Source of the DNA: Hygrocybe punicea
Taxonomy: Eukaryota; Basidiomycota; Agaricomycetes; Agaricales; Hygrophoraceae
Direction: 5' to 3'
Assembly: GCA_963556145.1 (NCBI GenBank)
Contig: OY744464.1
Coordinates: forward strand, 496,001 to 560,000
Length of the DNA stretch: 64,000 bases
In this document: in pieces, positions 24,620 through 35,045 of the stretch
Layout of the letters: each line of letters opens with the position of its first letter
How positions within the stretch are numbered: the first letter of the stretch is position 1
Position numbers and translations under genes: made by a program
The notes under the pieces: model-generated
The model's database searches: none
Seen by the model: only the letters and a program-made list of their open reading frames with translations
What the model was told of the DNA's origin: nothing

Positions 24620-25189
24620 CAGCGTAAACATCATTCATAAAATATGTACCCTTGTCCTGAACTTACGAAATATTACTTGTGTAACATTGCCATCAGCCTA
24701 TCAGCAGGTTATAGTTCAGATTGTCCACCTTGAGTTGCAGTAACAGGAATGAGAGCATCTCAATTGCGTATCTAGGCACTGAAAGGGAGGTCTGATCACG
24801 GTTGTCTCAAGTTCAGGCTTGCATGCTGCAAAAGGACTGCGCCTGGTATATGCCAGGGGGTCAAAGGTGGATACCATAACATCGTTCCAAAGGTTGGTGC
24901 ATACTTGTGCAGGTGGGGACTGGTATTCTGGTTGACCATACTGGCAGGGTAACACTGATCTGCGCAAGTATGAGAAAACAAGGTGGTTGTCAGTATTGTC
25001 AGGCATGGCTGCGAACCATAAGACCTGCAGAAGAATTGATGGGAGCATGTGACATGTGTTTCAGAGCCATGATGTGACATGTCACACCGACTCATCAGAC
25101 GTGACACATCACACCTCACGTGTCACATGTAACATCAACATCAACCAATTGTAAACATCAACCAATTTAACATCAACCACCTCCCAACA
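24620..25189. promoter_or_regulatory. Interval before KDZ with clustered TGACA/TGTCA repeats
   Basis: No supported gene. Between 25,035 and 25,140 are several inverted TGACAT/ATGTCA-type motifs, including the perfect 14-bp palindrome TGTGACATGTCACA near 25,073. An AACATCAAC repeat is followed by the KDZ start. Similar CATGTGA motifs cluster at about 23,120-23,180, upstream of the TET/JBP gene. They could be subterminal transposase-binding sites or 5' regulatory repeats; this is inference. Confidence 0.35.
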
Positions 25190-27774
25190 ATGCCCAAATT
25201 GTCCAAAGAGAAACATGGGAAGAAGAGGACAGCTCAAGAAGTCATCTTTGTTGAGAAAAAAATGAAAAATCGCACAAAATGGGTATCTAAACCAGTCACA
25301 GGCGAGCTTCCCAAAAGTCCACAGAAATCCAGTCCAAAAAAGTCACCTGTGGATTCAAACCATCAGCAAAGCATGTCCCCAGATGTGCCTCCCGACTCAG
25401 GTACACCGCAACCTCCAAAGTGCAAGACGGCGAAAGGCAATGTCAGCTATTCCTTTACCTGCTTTTTAGTCACTCTGAATTATTGGCAGACCCAAAATTG
25501 TTACCTCAGGGAGTGGATTCCACTTTGCAACGAATATCTGAGGGAGATGTTGAGCATCGAAGCTCCACCTATTCCTGCCACCTGTCATATCTGCAAGAAG
25601 CAAGGTGGCCCCATTCGCTGCTTGAGCTGTCTTGGTCATCCATTATTCTGTAAAGAATGTTGTCGAATCTCCCACCAGGGGACTCCATTCCACAAACTCA
25701 AATCATGGAATGGAAGCTGCTTCACCCCATCCTCATTACATGACATAGGATTCTGCTTGCATCTTGGGCACGGCGGTGATCCATGTCCCTCCAATTCCAT
25801 TTGACATGTCTGGGAGGATGTTGGGGAAGGCTCATCTTCGATGTCACAGATCGAGAATGATCAGCTGCTGGTTGACTTGAACCAGGAAGATGATGATAAC
25901 AACTTGGATGACAGTGTGCTGGTTATGGTTGATATTTCCGGAATCCACCGGCACCGTGTTCGCTGGTGTCATTGTCCGTCAAAAGACGAGCCACAATGGC
26001 AATTGTTCAAGACTGGTCTCTTTCCGGCAACATTCAAACATCCTCGCTCGGCATTTATCTTTCAAGTCCTGGATTACTTTCATGTCAATCAGGTTGAATG
26101 TAAGACTTCTGCCAACAATTTCTACTCAAAACTGTGCCGGCTTACAAATAATGCCTTTCCTGACACCGTATCGGTGAGTCTCCATCTTAAAGGCTGTATT
26201 TATGGATGGTGATGGTGGAATGGACCTGTCAAATAGGACCGCTATAGAGAGCTCATGAGGGTCTCATGGCAATGGCGTGACATCAAAGTTCGGAAATGGT
26301 TTGGTTATGGCCATGACACCAACAAAGAACCAGGCAACGGCGACCTCGCTTTCTTCTGCCCAGCATGCCCACAGCCGGGCATCAACCTCCCTGATAACTG
26401 GAAGGAATTGCCTAATCTGTTAGTAAAATGGACCTGCCAATGTTTATTGAAAGTAACATTTTCACAGGTGGTTGTATCGGAGAAGCCTCTTGGTGGATGG
26501 AAATTTTACTGCGGAACACATGCACATGAGGAATCCCAGCGATGATGTGGAGCTTACAAATGGAACTGGGTATTTTGTGCAAAGAGCTCCCTATGAAGAG
26601 CACATCAAGGAAGCAGTGGAGGTCAAACAGGTGCAAAATTCATTTGTTGTGGTCTTAGGTTCCAAACTCAAACTTGCATTAGAAATCATCATGTTCCAAG
26701 CACAGAGCAGTCACCCAGAGCAATGCAAACAATAAGAACCTGGAATCCACAGGGGTTGGTGCCTGTGCCTGTGCGAGGCATGGATGCTTCATTCCACACA
26801 GCATGGTGGATTTTCAGAAAGGTGAAAGGTAACGAGGTCAGGTCAGAATGTCCTTGACGTGACCTGAAATCCTCATCAGGCAAATGAACATAGACTACTT
26901 AATATGTGAAGCCCTCAAGTACAACACTGAAGGCATGCGGCAAGCTCTCTTGTTCTATGATGTGATATGTGAGTGGGCAGTGAATTTTGGTAGACGTGTG
27001 AAGCAGAGTAGTTTTTTGGATGCACCTACCATGGAATTGATCTTTGGTATCGGAAAATTCCATTTAAATGCTCACAAGGACGACTGCTTTCCAAAATTCT
27101 CACCCAACTTTATTCGTGGTGCTGGGCAGCTGGATGGAGAACAGATGGAAACTCTGTGGGTGATCATCGAGTTGATCTCACGCATCACAAAGTACATGAC
27201 CAAGGCTCACTGGCAGGAGATTTTGGATGAGACATTCAAACTGGAAAAAGTTGGTTGGAATGAGTATGCAACAACCATCATCTTTCTCCTGGTTTGATAC
27301 TCATCCTCTGAACAGTAAAAATGTTGATAGCAAAACATAAAACAGCCATCAGGGTCAAACGAGAAAGCAAGGAGGCATATCAAGATTTGTCAAATTCATT
27401 GGATCCTGCATTGGTGAAAAAGTGGAGTGAAAGCCAAACTTTTGCTGAATCACAGCGTGGGGATGCACTGAAAATTTATCAAGTTGCTTTGAAGCAAGGT
27501 CAGTGATATTTCCTCCCCATAGTAGTGATGAATGAACAGTTCGTAGCACCAACTATGGCGGAAATACGTCTGATATTGGGGAGGAACGCCAAGGGGGAAG
27601 CAGGAGATTCCAATGCAGTGGCCTGGTTAGTGTCCAGGCTAAATATTGAACAAGCTCAGTATGTTCCTCACATTATATCATCACTTTCCTGTTCACAATT
27701 CTGAATTTCAGGGACAATCTCACTCATGATATGCGAAAGCTTAAAAAAGCCGTTTCCATAGCGGAACAAAACAA

Positions 27775-28146
27775 TAGTGTTGCCACAGCTAAGCTAGCCT
27801 AGCCACGGCTAAATTAGCTGCAGCTAAAGCTAAGCTAATTCATGAAAAATGTCTTAGCCTTAGCCACTAGCCAAGTACTAGCTGCAGCTATGGCTAAGCT
27901 AAAGTCAGCTAAGCTAATGACTATTAGTCAGGTATGATATCCTTTTTAGGTATTTCTAGGCTGTTATGAGATGATATTATTTTTATCTTCCCTTAGCTTC
28001 AGCTAAAGCTAAGCTAACTTTCTGAAATACATTAGCCTTAGCCATTAGCTGGAGATTAACCATTAGCTTAGCTGGCATCGGCTAAGCTAAAATCAGCTAA
28101 GCTAATGGCTAGTAGCCAGCTATTAGCCTTAGCTGTGGCAACACTA
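27775..28146. mobile_element. hAT-type MITE in a KDZ exon
   Basis: A 372-bp element with terminal inverted repeats TAGTGTTGCCACAGCTAA. It is flanked by the perfect 8-bp target duplication CAAAACAA (27,767-27,774 and 28,147-28,154). The interior is a dense array of AGCTAAGCTAA-type motifs on both strands. It has no coding capacity. Removing it with one target copy rejoins KDZ codons AEQN-KIMD in frame. Confidence 0.93.
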
Positions 28147-28974
28147 CAAAACAAGATTATGGATTGACGAAAACGGTTACAAAGCAGGATTGATGCCTTC
28201 CAGAGGAAGACAACCTGTCTACTCAATGGGCATGACGTGGAGGAAGAGGATTGGGAGGAAAAGGATAAAACATCCCCGGATGATGTTGGCATGTCCGATG
28301 ATTCACAAGATTCCACATCAGATGAGGAAGGAACAGATTATGAAGAAGATTGTGATCCTATCCTATCAGAAAATGCTCATATCAGTTTGCCTTCTAAAAT
28401 AGGAAAGGAGGTATGTAAAAGGGTGGGATGGATTGAAATGGCTTCACAAGAAATGGAGCTTCGAAATGGACAAGCTAACAAGTCCCTGGAGAAAATACGT
28501 TTCACTCTGGGACATAAAGCATTGCTTTATCGAACAAGGATTAGGAAGGCCAAAGGACAAAAGGCCAAGACACGGACTTGGGGAGCCATTCGTCATGCAG
28601 ATGTGGCCGTGAATGTGTGAGGTTTTATGGTTGAGCTCGTAGGGCATTGGTAAACCTGGGTGCGGACAATGAAACATTGGCACATTACCAAGAAATTCGT
28701 AGAGAGGATTTGAAGCTTAGTGGAGATGTTGTGGAAGAAAACAGATTTGGGCAAAAGAGTGATGCATTGGCATGGTTTTGGAGAATGGGTGACCAGAACA
28801 AGGAACAGGAGGACAACTGGATGTCAGAATGTGAGTTTTCAAATGAGATCTACCACAATATACCATTGAAGTTGCAGTAGTTTACAGAGTGAACTGGTTG
28901 AGAGCGAAGGCTAGAGCAGAGAGAGCAGGGGAAGAGGAGACAACGGTGTTGGCAGAGATGGAGTTTACCATAAG

Positions 28975-30014
28975 TAGGGTATAGCACGGGTTCGGGTAAA
29001 CCCGCGGTTTTTGGGCCGCGGGTTTCTCGGGTACGGGTACGGTGTCCCAATTTGGCAACCCGTGCACTACCGCACACCCTTACCCGCGGTAGACGGGTAT
29101 CCACGGGTTAGCACAGAGGGCCCCAATGGGCCCCACAGGTAAGTTTTTTTTTACTTTTAATTCATTTATCTAACATATCTAATAACTAAGTTATACCCAA
29201 ACCGCCGCCACCACCACCACCACCACCACCACCAACCAACAACAACAACAACAACAACACGGCGATGAAGGGAAACGGCTGGGAGGGTGGTGCGTCCACT
29301 TACCAGCACAGGTACGTGCCCCGATTCTTTCACCACCGACATCGGCTAACCCCCTGCCTTCAAGTCTACACCTCGCAAACGACGTTGACGTGTCAGTCAA
29401 TGCGTCAACGCATGTTCGCGAGGTCCCCAGCATGAAAACATGCATGAAGACTTCGCGAAAGCACGGTGACGCGTCAACTGACGCGTCAACATCGTTAATG
29501 AAGTCGCCAGCACCAAACTACGAACAAAGACCGTGTGAAGACAAATGAAGACCTCGCAAAGACAAATGAAGACCTCGCAAAGACAAACGAAGACCTCGAG
29601 TGCCCCCACAGACCTCAAACTAATCACCTCGCGAAAACGGGCTGGCACATCAACTGATGCGCAGACGTTGTTCGCGAGGTATCTGGCCCGTGAAACGACG
29701 ACGACGGCAAGGACTTCCACTGCCAACTGGCAGCAGCAAGGCGATGACGACGGTGGTGGAGTGGGGAGGATGGCAGTGGGACAAGACGACGGAACCAGCC
29801 CAGCCCAGCCCCACAAATGCGAACCGTCGCGTCAATTGATGTGTACGTTTCATTTGTGGGCTTGAGGAGCTCGCTGCCGCTGTCGTCGACACTACCCGCA
29901 TGGCCACACGGGCAACCACCACACCCGTGTCCAACCGCGGGTAATGCAGACCTGCACCCGTCACGGGTACGGTGTCCGGCCTGGCAACCCGTGGGTCACC
30001 CGTGCTACACCCTA
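28975..30014. mobile_element. Non-autonomous hAT element in the KDZ 3' exon
   Basis: A 1,040-bp element with terminal inverted repeats TAGGGTRTAGCACGGGT. The flanks ACCATAAG and ACTGTAAG (28,967-28,974 and 30,015-30,022) match at 6 of 8 positions, consistent with an aged 8-bp duplication. Subterminal sequence rich in GGGTAAACCC and GGGTACGG-TGTCC resembles the ends of the intact hAT at 41,725. The interior has a CCA/CAA trinucleotide run (29,200-29,260) and GC-rich DNA with overlapping open frames on both strands, which I do not accept as genes. Removing it restores KDZ reading through MEFT-RWYRFQQRL. Confidence 0.88.
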
Positions 30015-30188
30015 ACTGTAAGATGGTATAGGTTTCAACAACGACTGTGGCAGGAAAGAGTGAGATGAGCACTGCAGTCTTCAAGGCAGGGAAGGGGACA
30101 TCACGCATATGCTGAGAAGCAAGTTCTAATGTGGAAAAGATTTGCAGAAGCGGCGAAGAAAGGTTTTCCAGTGGATGTCATTGAATAG

Positions 30189-30475
30189 TAACAGGCAAAT
30201 TTGTTTCGGAGTCAAATATTGGTCTTATTTAATGCTCATTGCATATGAACATCATGTCCCATGAGGCACATCCGATATTGTTAGGCAATAAATATCCAAC
30301 CCATGGTAGATGGGCTAACGTGATTGGTACCCCCATGTCAGCCAATCCAATGGAAATGGGAACCTAATATCCTGCCAATGTTGTCATAGTGTGTCATAAA
30401 TAGCCCGCTTGTCCGAGATGGGTTGGATAAGAAGATGGGTGGGATCAAATACAAGTGGGGAATAAATATCACACC
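30189..30475. other. Interval between KDZ and the minisatellite
   Basis: No gene seen. Degenerate units of the adjacent minisatellite (AATAAATATCC, GGCCCATCC-like) appear from about 30,285. The KDZ 3' terminus probably lies in this stretch but no terminal repeat was identified. Confidence 0.4.
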
Positions 30476-30995
30476 CAGCTCGGCCTATCCAATGCCAATG
30501 GGACATAAATATCTGACCCCATCTCGGCCCATCCAATGCCAGTGGGAAATAAATATCTGACCCCATCTCGGCCCATCCAATGCCAGTGGGAAATAAATAT
30601 CTGACCCCATCTCGGCCCATCCAATGCCAGTTGGAAATAAATATCTGACCCCATCTCGGCCCATCCAATGCCAATGGGAAATAAATATCCCACCCCATCT
30701 CGGCCCATCCAATGCCAATGGGAAATAAATATCCCACCCCATCTCGGCCCATCCAATGCCAATGGGAAATAAATATCTGACCCCATCTTGGCCCATCCCA
30801 TGCCAGTGGGAAATAAATATCTGACCCCATCTCGGCCCATTCAATTCTAGTGGGAAATCCTTATTTCTAACTTTATAGGCCCATTCAATACCAAGGGACA
30901 GAAATATCTCGGCTCATCTCGGCCCATCCAATCCTATAGGTCTGGATAATATCTCCGCCCATCTCAGCCCATCCACTGGGATTGGGGGTTTAGCT
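30476..30995 (-). repeat. 44-bp minisatellite
   Basis: About eight near-identical 44-bp units up to 30,850 contain CCCATCTCGGCCCATCCAAT, then GCCARTGGGAAATAAATATC. More degenerate units run to about 30,995. Because 44 is not a multiple of three and the unit has no stop, all three - strand frames stay open for over 100 codons. These are artefacts of the repeat, not genes. No unique spacers are present, so it is not a CRISPR array. Confidence 0.95.
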
Positions 30996-32447
30996 CATGG
31001 GCTCCCCCAATGTTACTGGTCGAAAATCCGATGCAAGGTGTGGTGTTCAGGTACCTTTTAACAAAGTTTACACAACTAGTTGAGGGTTACTGCATCTCAC
31101 CTCCTCTGACAAGTTCAGGATCATTGTGCAAGATCCTGCCCATTGATAGGGGTACTTTCATAACTCCTCTACTATCTAGCCTTTTTACAAAATCAACAAA
31201 ATCAACAAATACCACTTTATGAAAATGAGGGTAAAATTGCCATATTTACACCAGTGAACACATCTAAGCACATTGCATACTAGCATATATCCAACAATAC
31301 CCTGTCAAATAGAAAACAACCGTGCAAGCTGGATTGCCTGACAACACACTGTACAACTGAAACAATCAACTCCATAACACCAGCTAATAACCCCAGGTAT
31401 TTAGAAAATAAATGTGAAGATCAATTGTGATCAATCTTTGCCATTATAATTGAATAAACCACAACAACATGAACATCGCAATCGATTTTCGCATCATCAA
31501 CCAGTTTAACATATACATATACATGTATTTCCATAAATCACATTGCCAGATAATGTAGACCCGGCACTAATCACCCAAACATAACAGGATATATAATGGA
31601 TGTATTCACCACATGGTGAGAACTGAGATCACAAAGCAAAGCAACCTCACAAGGCAACATGATTTCCTTACATATAAAACACGTGTTGAACTAATGTGAT
31701 TAAGAGCACTAACACACAAATACAATGCATACCTTGCTGTGAACACACCGCTGCCATTCCTGACCCACACCACCATGTCAAAAAAAAGTCATAAGCCCCA
31801 CACCCAGCACACAGCAGCACTGACTCATATTCTAATAATATAACCCCCAGACTTGACCCTCAAGATGGACCTGCACCTCCAAACATGCAGAGGGGCTAAG
31901 TATGTTTTAGATGTTTGGCTCAAATTTCTAATCTATCATTCCAGAATCATTTTGGTGATGCTGGCTGGAGGTCTGGGCAATGTAATGTCAAAATGTTTGA
32001 TAAATGTCATTGGACAACATCTGGGCAACATTTGGGCCAAATGGTTGACCCAGCATTTACACAACCCCTGGCAATGATTTTTCAATCATCAGCTGAACCA
32101 TCTTGCCAATAGACAGGCTATCATTAGTTATCTAGCTCTCTGACTGAGCTACCACACACAAACTAATATAAGGGTATCTATAGAGGGCCTAGAGGGTAAA
32201 TGGGAGCAACAGGTAAATTTACTAACATATAGTAGCTTGGGCTAAGTGAGGCAGCCAGAAGAGGAAGGACTTGGACTTGGTGAAAATTTTGTGAACATTT
32301 GGGCAGGCAAAATTTATTCACACAGTTGAAGGTGCATGGACCACCTCCAAACCTATATAAGCCCATGCCTTCATTGACAGCCCCCAGTGTAGTAAGAGTA
32401 GAAATAAATATAAATAAAAATAAAAATGATCATTAACTTATAAAATT
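30996..32447. other. AT-rich interval without recognised genes
   Basis: No coding exon with family motifs was found. It includes a block at 31,900-32,060 with repeated ACATTTGGG/CATTTGGGC motifs and a CTATATAAGCCC stretch at about 32,353. The latter could be a TATA box of a degraded LTR or gene, but no LTR pair or tRNA primer site was identified. Confidence 0.3.
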
Positions 32448-32767
32448 TAGGGAAATGCAGGGATAAGGGTAAATCCTTCTCCGCAGGTATCCGTACTCTC
32501 AAGAGTACGAGTATGGATACAGATTCTCGTATCCGTGGGCTTCAAAATGAGCCAGAGATCATCCAAAACGGTCAAGAATTGACTGAGATAGAGACTAAAC
32601 ATTGATTGGACGCTATCTCAGTCAATTCTTGACCGTTTTGGATGATCTCCGGCTCATTTTGATCGGGAATCCGTGGGTAAAATCTGCGGATATTGTATCC
32701 GTATCTGTGGCAAGTACGAGTACAGATACAGACAAATGTATCCTGGGATTACCCCTGCATTTCCCTA
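32448..32767. mobile_element. hAT-type foldback MITE
   Basis: A 320-bp element with terminal inverted repeats TAGGGAAATGCAGGG and the perfect 8-bp target duplication ATAAAATT (32,440-32,447 and 32,768-32,775). The centre holds a hairpin with 50-bp arms (32,542-32,591 and 32,613-32,662), a single mismatch and a 21-bp loop. A second layer of GTATCC/GGATAC inverted motifs lies outside it. No coding capacity. Confidence 0.95.
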
Positions 32768-32775
32768 ATAAAATT

Positions 32776-34021
32776 CAATAAATGAAAATATATCAATCCT
32801 CTTATATTATATGTGATGCAACCTCCAACAACTTGTACTGGGTGACTTCCCATAGGATAGAAATAATCTACATAACATAGATTTTGACCATAAACAGTAA
32901 CCCATACCTCAAGTGGAATTGCCACAGAGACCCCAGAAAATGTTTTCAGGCTCCGATGTCCTGAAATGAGTGAATAAACACAGAATCTAATGGAGGGGGG
33001 TACCCCCTCTGATAGTTTATGCAGTCCTGAAATATTCATTTTGAGTGATTGCTGAGATCTTCTCACCTTAAAATTCTAGATCATGCCAGTGTCTGTCCCA
33101 CATCCTTTCTGGTCTTATACCATAAAATAAGATTTAGATGAGACAAAAAGCTGACTAAGCCTAGTGGTTCCACCTCCAATTGGAACTGCATTTAATGCAA
33201 AACATAAACTAATCACTATGGAAAGTCACCCACTGAATCAGTAAATCAGTAAATACCCAGGCCCTAAGAATGTTTTTTGGATGTTGGTGGTCAACATTTG
33301 AGTGACATTTGGCCAGCATCATCCAGAGGTCTGTGGAATGTCTGACAGATGTTGCTGAAGAACAACTTAAAAGGGTTTGCTGAAAATTATACTGCTTAAA
33401 GGGTTGGTAGGACCCTTGATGGACACTTCGGCAACATTTGCCCCAAATTGTTTGGGACCCTTTGGCAGTGTAAATCTCAGTGTACACATTGAGGAGTACT
33501 GCAAGTAAACTTTACACTCCAACACGGATATATCTGAAGAAAGAGTGCCATGAAACTCTACCATGACACTCCACATGAGATAACATTCCACAGGACAATG
33601 ACTGACACAAGGATCACCACCTCTGGTGCCTCCAGAGTTTCAGATATACAATTGAGTATCATTGGAACTTTCAAACGCATATCCGAGTACAATCCCCAAT
33701 GGAAGACCCACACTGACAGAGAAGATTCTCAACCATCTGGGTTGCTCTGGTTGGCCTAGCCATCGCTTCTCTATGACACTTGATAAAGAGTCACAAGATT
33801 ATTTGGTATATGGGAAGACCTATTCATGAAGGGTTCTGTTCCTAAAGCCGCCAAGGCAAAGTACATGGCCTGGTTTTCAACTATACACACTTGGGCTGTT
33901 GTAAATCTGGGGCAACCAAGGTTTACCAGTTGCAAATTGAATCTGAGGACAATTGAAACACATGGCAGAGCACCAAATCCACATTACAAATTTGGAATCT
34001 GGTATTACAGCTGTTTTCATA
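32776..34021. other. Interval without recognised genes
   Basis: Short open frames on both strands lack family motifs. At 33,270-33,450 ACATTTG-rich blocks resemble those at about 31,920-32,060, suggesting fragments of one repeat. A G-run followed by TACCCCC near 32,995-33,008 can fold as a short hairpin. Nothing here supports a gene. Confidence 0.3.
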
Positions 34022-34872
34022 AACAGGCAGAAACTGAGAAAAAAGTCAAGTGTGATACAAGCCTGCTGCTGCATGGCATTTGACTCTGAGTTTCAAATCT
34101 TTGCAGCATGGATTTTTGATGTATTAGGAAAATATAAGGACTTGACTTGACAGAATTTTATGTGTTATCTCATGACATACTGAATAGATTTGGATGGTTG
34201 TAGAAGGAAATCCTATCTATTCAATCAGAGCTAGCTGCTCCTGTAATTATATCCTAAAAATAATTAGTGCTAAGACAGTTACAGATGATATTTAATCAGC
34301 CAAACCCATATGGTGAATAATGACACAACAAGAGCTCAGATTAACATGATTGTGAGAAGTAAATTGGTCTGATTTTTAAGAGTTCAATATACTTGGGATT
34401 TTTCTCATGTTAACTTTTTGTGGAATTCTTAGGTGTGTATTAGGTTGTGTCTAGTTGAAATAAATACTATTAAAAAATTAACAAGAACAATAAGTATTTT
34501 GAACTCTTACAAACCAAACCAATTTACTCCCCACAACCATGTTAATCTGAGCCCTTGTAGGGCCATTATTCACCATATGGGTTTGGCTGATTAAATATTG
34601 GTATTTAATCTGTAACTGTCTTAGCACTAATTATTTTTAGGATATAATTACAGGAGCAACTAGCTAGCTGATTGAATAGATAGGATTTCCTTCTACAACC
34701 ATCCAAATCTATTCAGAATGTCATGAGATAACACATAAAATTCTGTCAAGTCAAGTCCTTATATTTTCCTAATACATCGAAAATCCATGCTGCAAAGATC
34801 TGAAACTCAGAGTCAAATACTGTGCAGCAGCAGGCTTGCACCACACTTGACTTTTTTCTCAGTTTATGTTTA
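34022..34872. repeat. Long inverted repeat 1 (arms about 370 bp)
   Basis: The left arm is about 34,022-34,393, beginning near AAACTGAGAAAAAAGTC. The right arm is about 34,494-34,872, ending near GACTTTTTTCTCAGTTT. They are inverted copies with scattered mismatches, separated by about 100 bp. No target duplication or protein was found. Short frames in the two arms are mirror images of each other and are not genes. It is probably a foldback or long-TIR transposon remnant. Confidence 0.85.
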
Positions 34873-35045
34873 CTAGGGGTCGACACGTGGCTGCATCTTA
34901 CAGGGACCTTGCTTGTTGAAGTCATATGTTGCAGATGGTTTACATACATATTTACATCTATTTATCATTGACAGAGAATTATGGGGGGGGATATGACCTT
35001 GCAAGCAAGGTGATGAAAACAGCTGTAAACATCTGCACTTTGATT

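Larger units (their letters stand above)
25190..30188 (+). pseudogene. KDZ-superfamily transposase (degenerate, with two insertions)
   Basis: KDZ (Kyakuja-Dileera-Zisupton) DNA transposase. The N-terminus is Lys-rich. A zinc-binding CxC2-like cluster CHICKKQGG...C..C..HP.FCKECC follows at 25,585-25,665. VDISGIHRHRVRWCHC is near 25,930. The first catalytic Asp is in LLVDGNFTAEHM near 26,495, the second in LLFYDVICEW near 26,950, and the acidic end motif is in GAGQLDGEQMETLW near 27,120. Introns include 26,631-26,682 and 26,829-26,879 (GT-AG). Coding resumes across both insertions if they are removed, ending at TAG 30,186-30,188. In-frame TGA stops occur at 25,802, 28,165 and 30,066, where Arg is likely. 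It is dead but retains all catalytic motifs. Confidence 0.85.

Noticed and set aside
29397..30108. Long GC-rich open frames on both strands
   Set aside because: They lie inside the non-autonomous hAT element, lack any motif and reflect base composition.
30384..30844. Three overlapping - strand frames of 119-148 codons
   Set aside because: They are phase-shifted readings of the same 44-bp minisatellite.
30476..30995. Possible CRISPR array
   Set aside because: The units are contiguous with no unique spacers, and the context is a eukaryotic genome.
32178..32400. LTR with TATA box (CTATATAAGCCC)
   Set aside because: No matching second LTR, primer-binding site or retroelement coding next to it.
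33826..34949. Frames in the arms of long inverted repeat 1
   Set aside because: The same text appears mirrored in both arms, as expected from the inverted repeat, with no protein family match.
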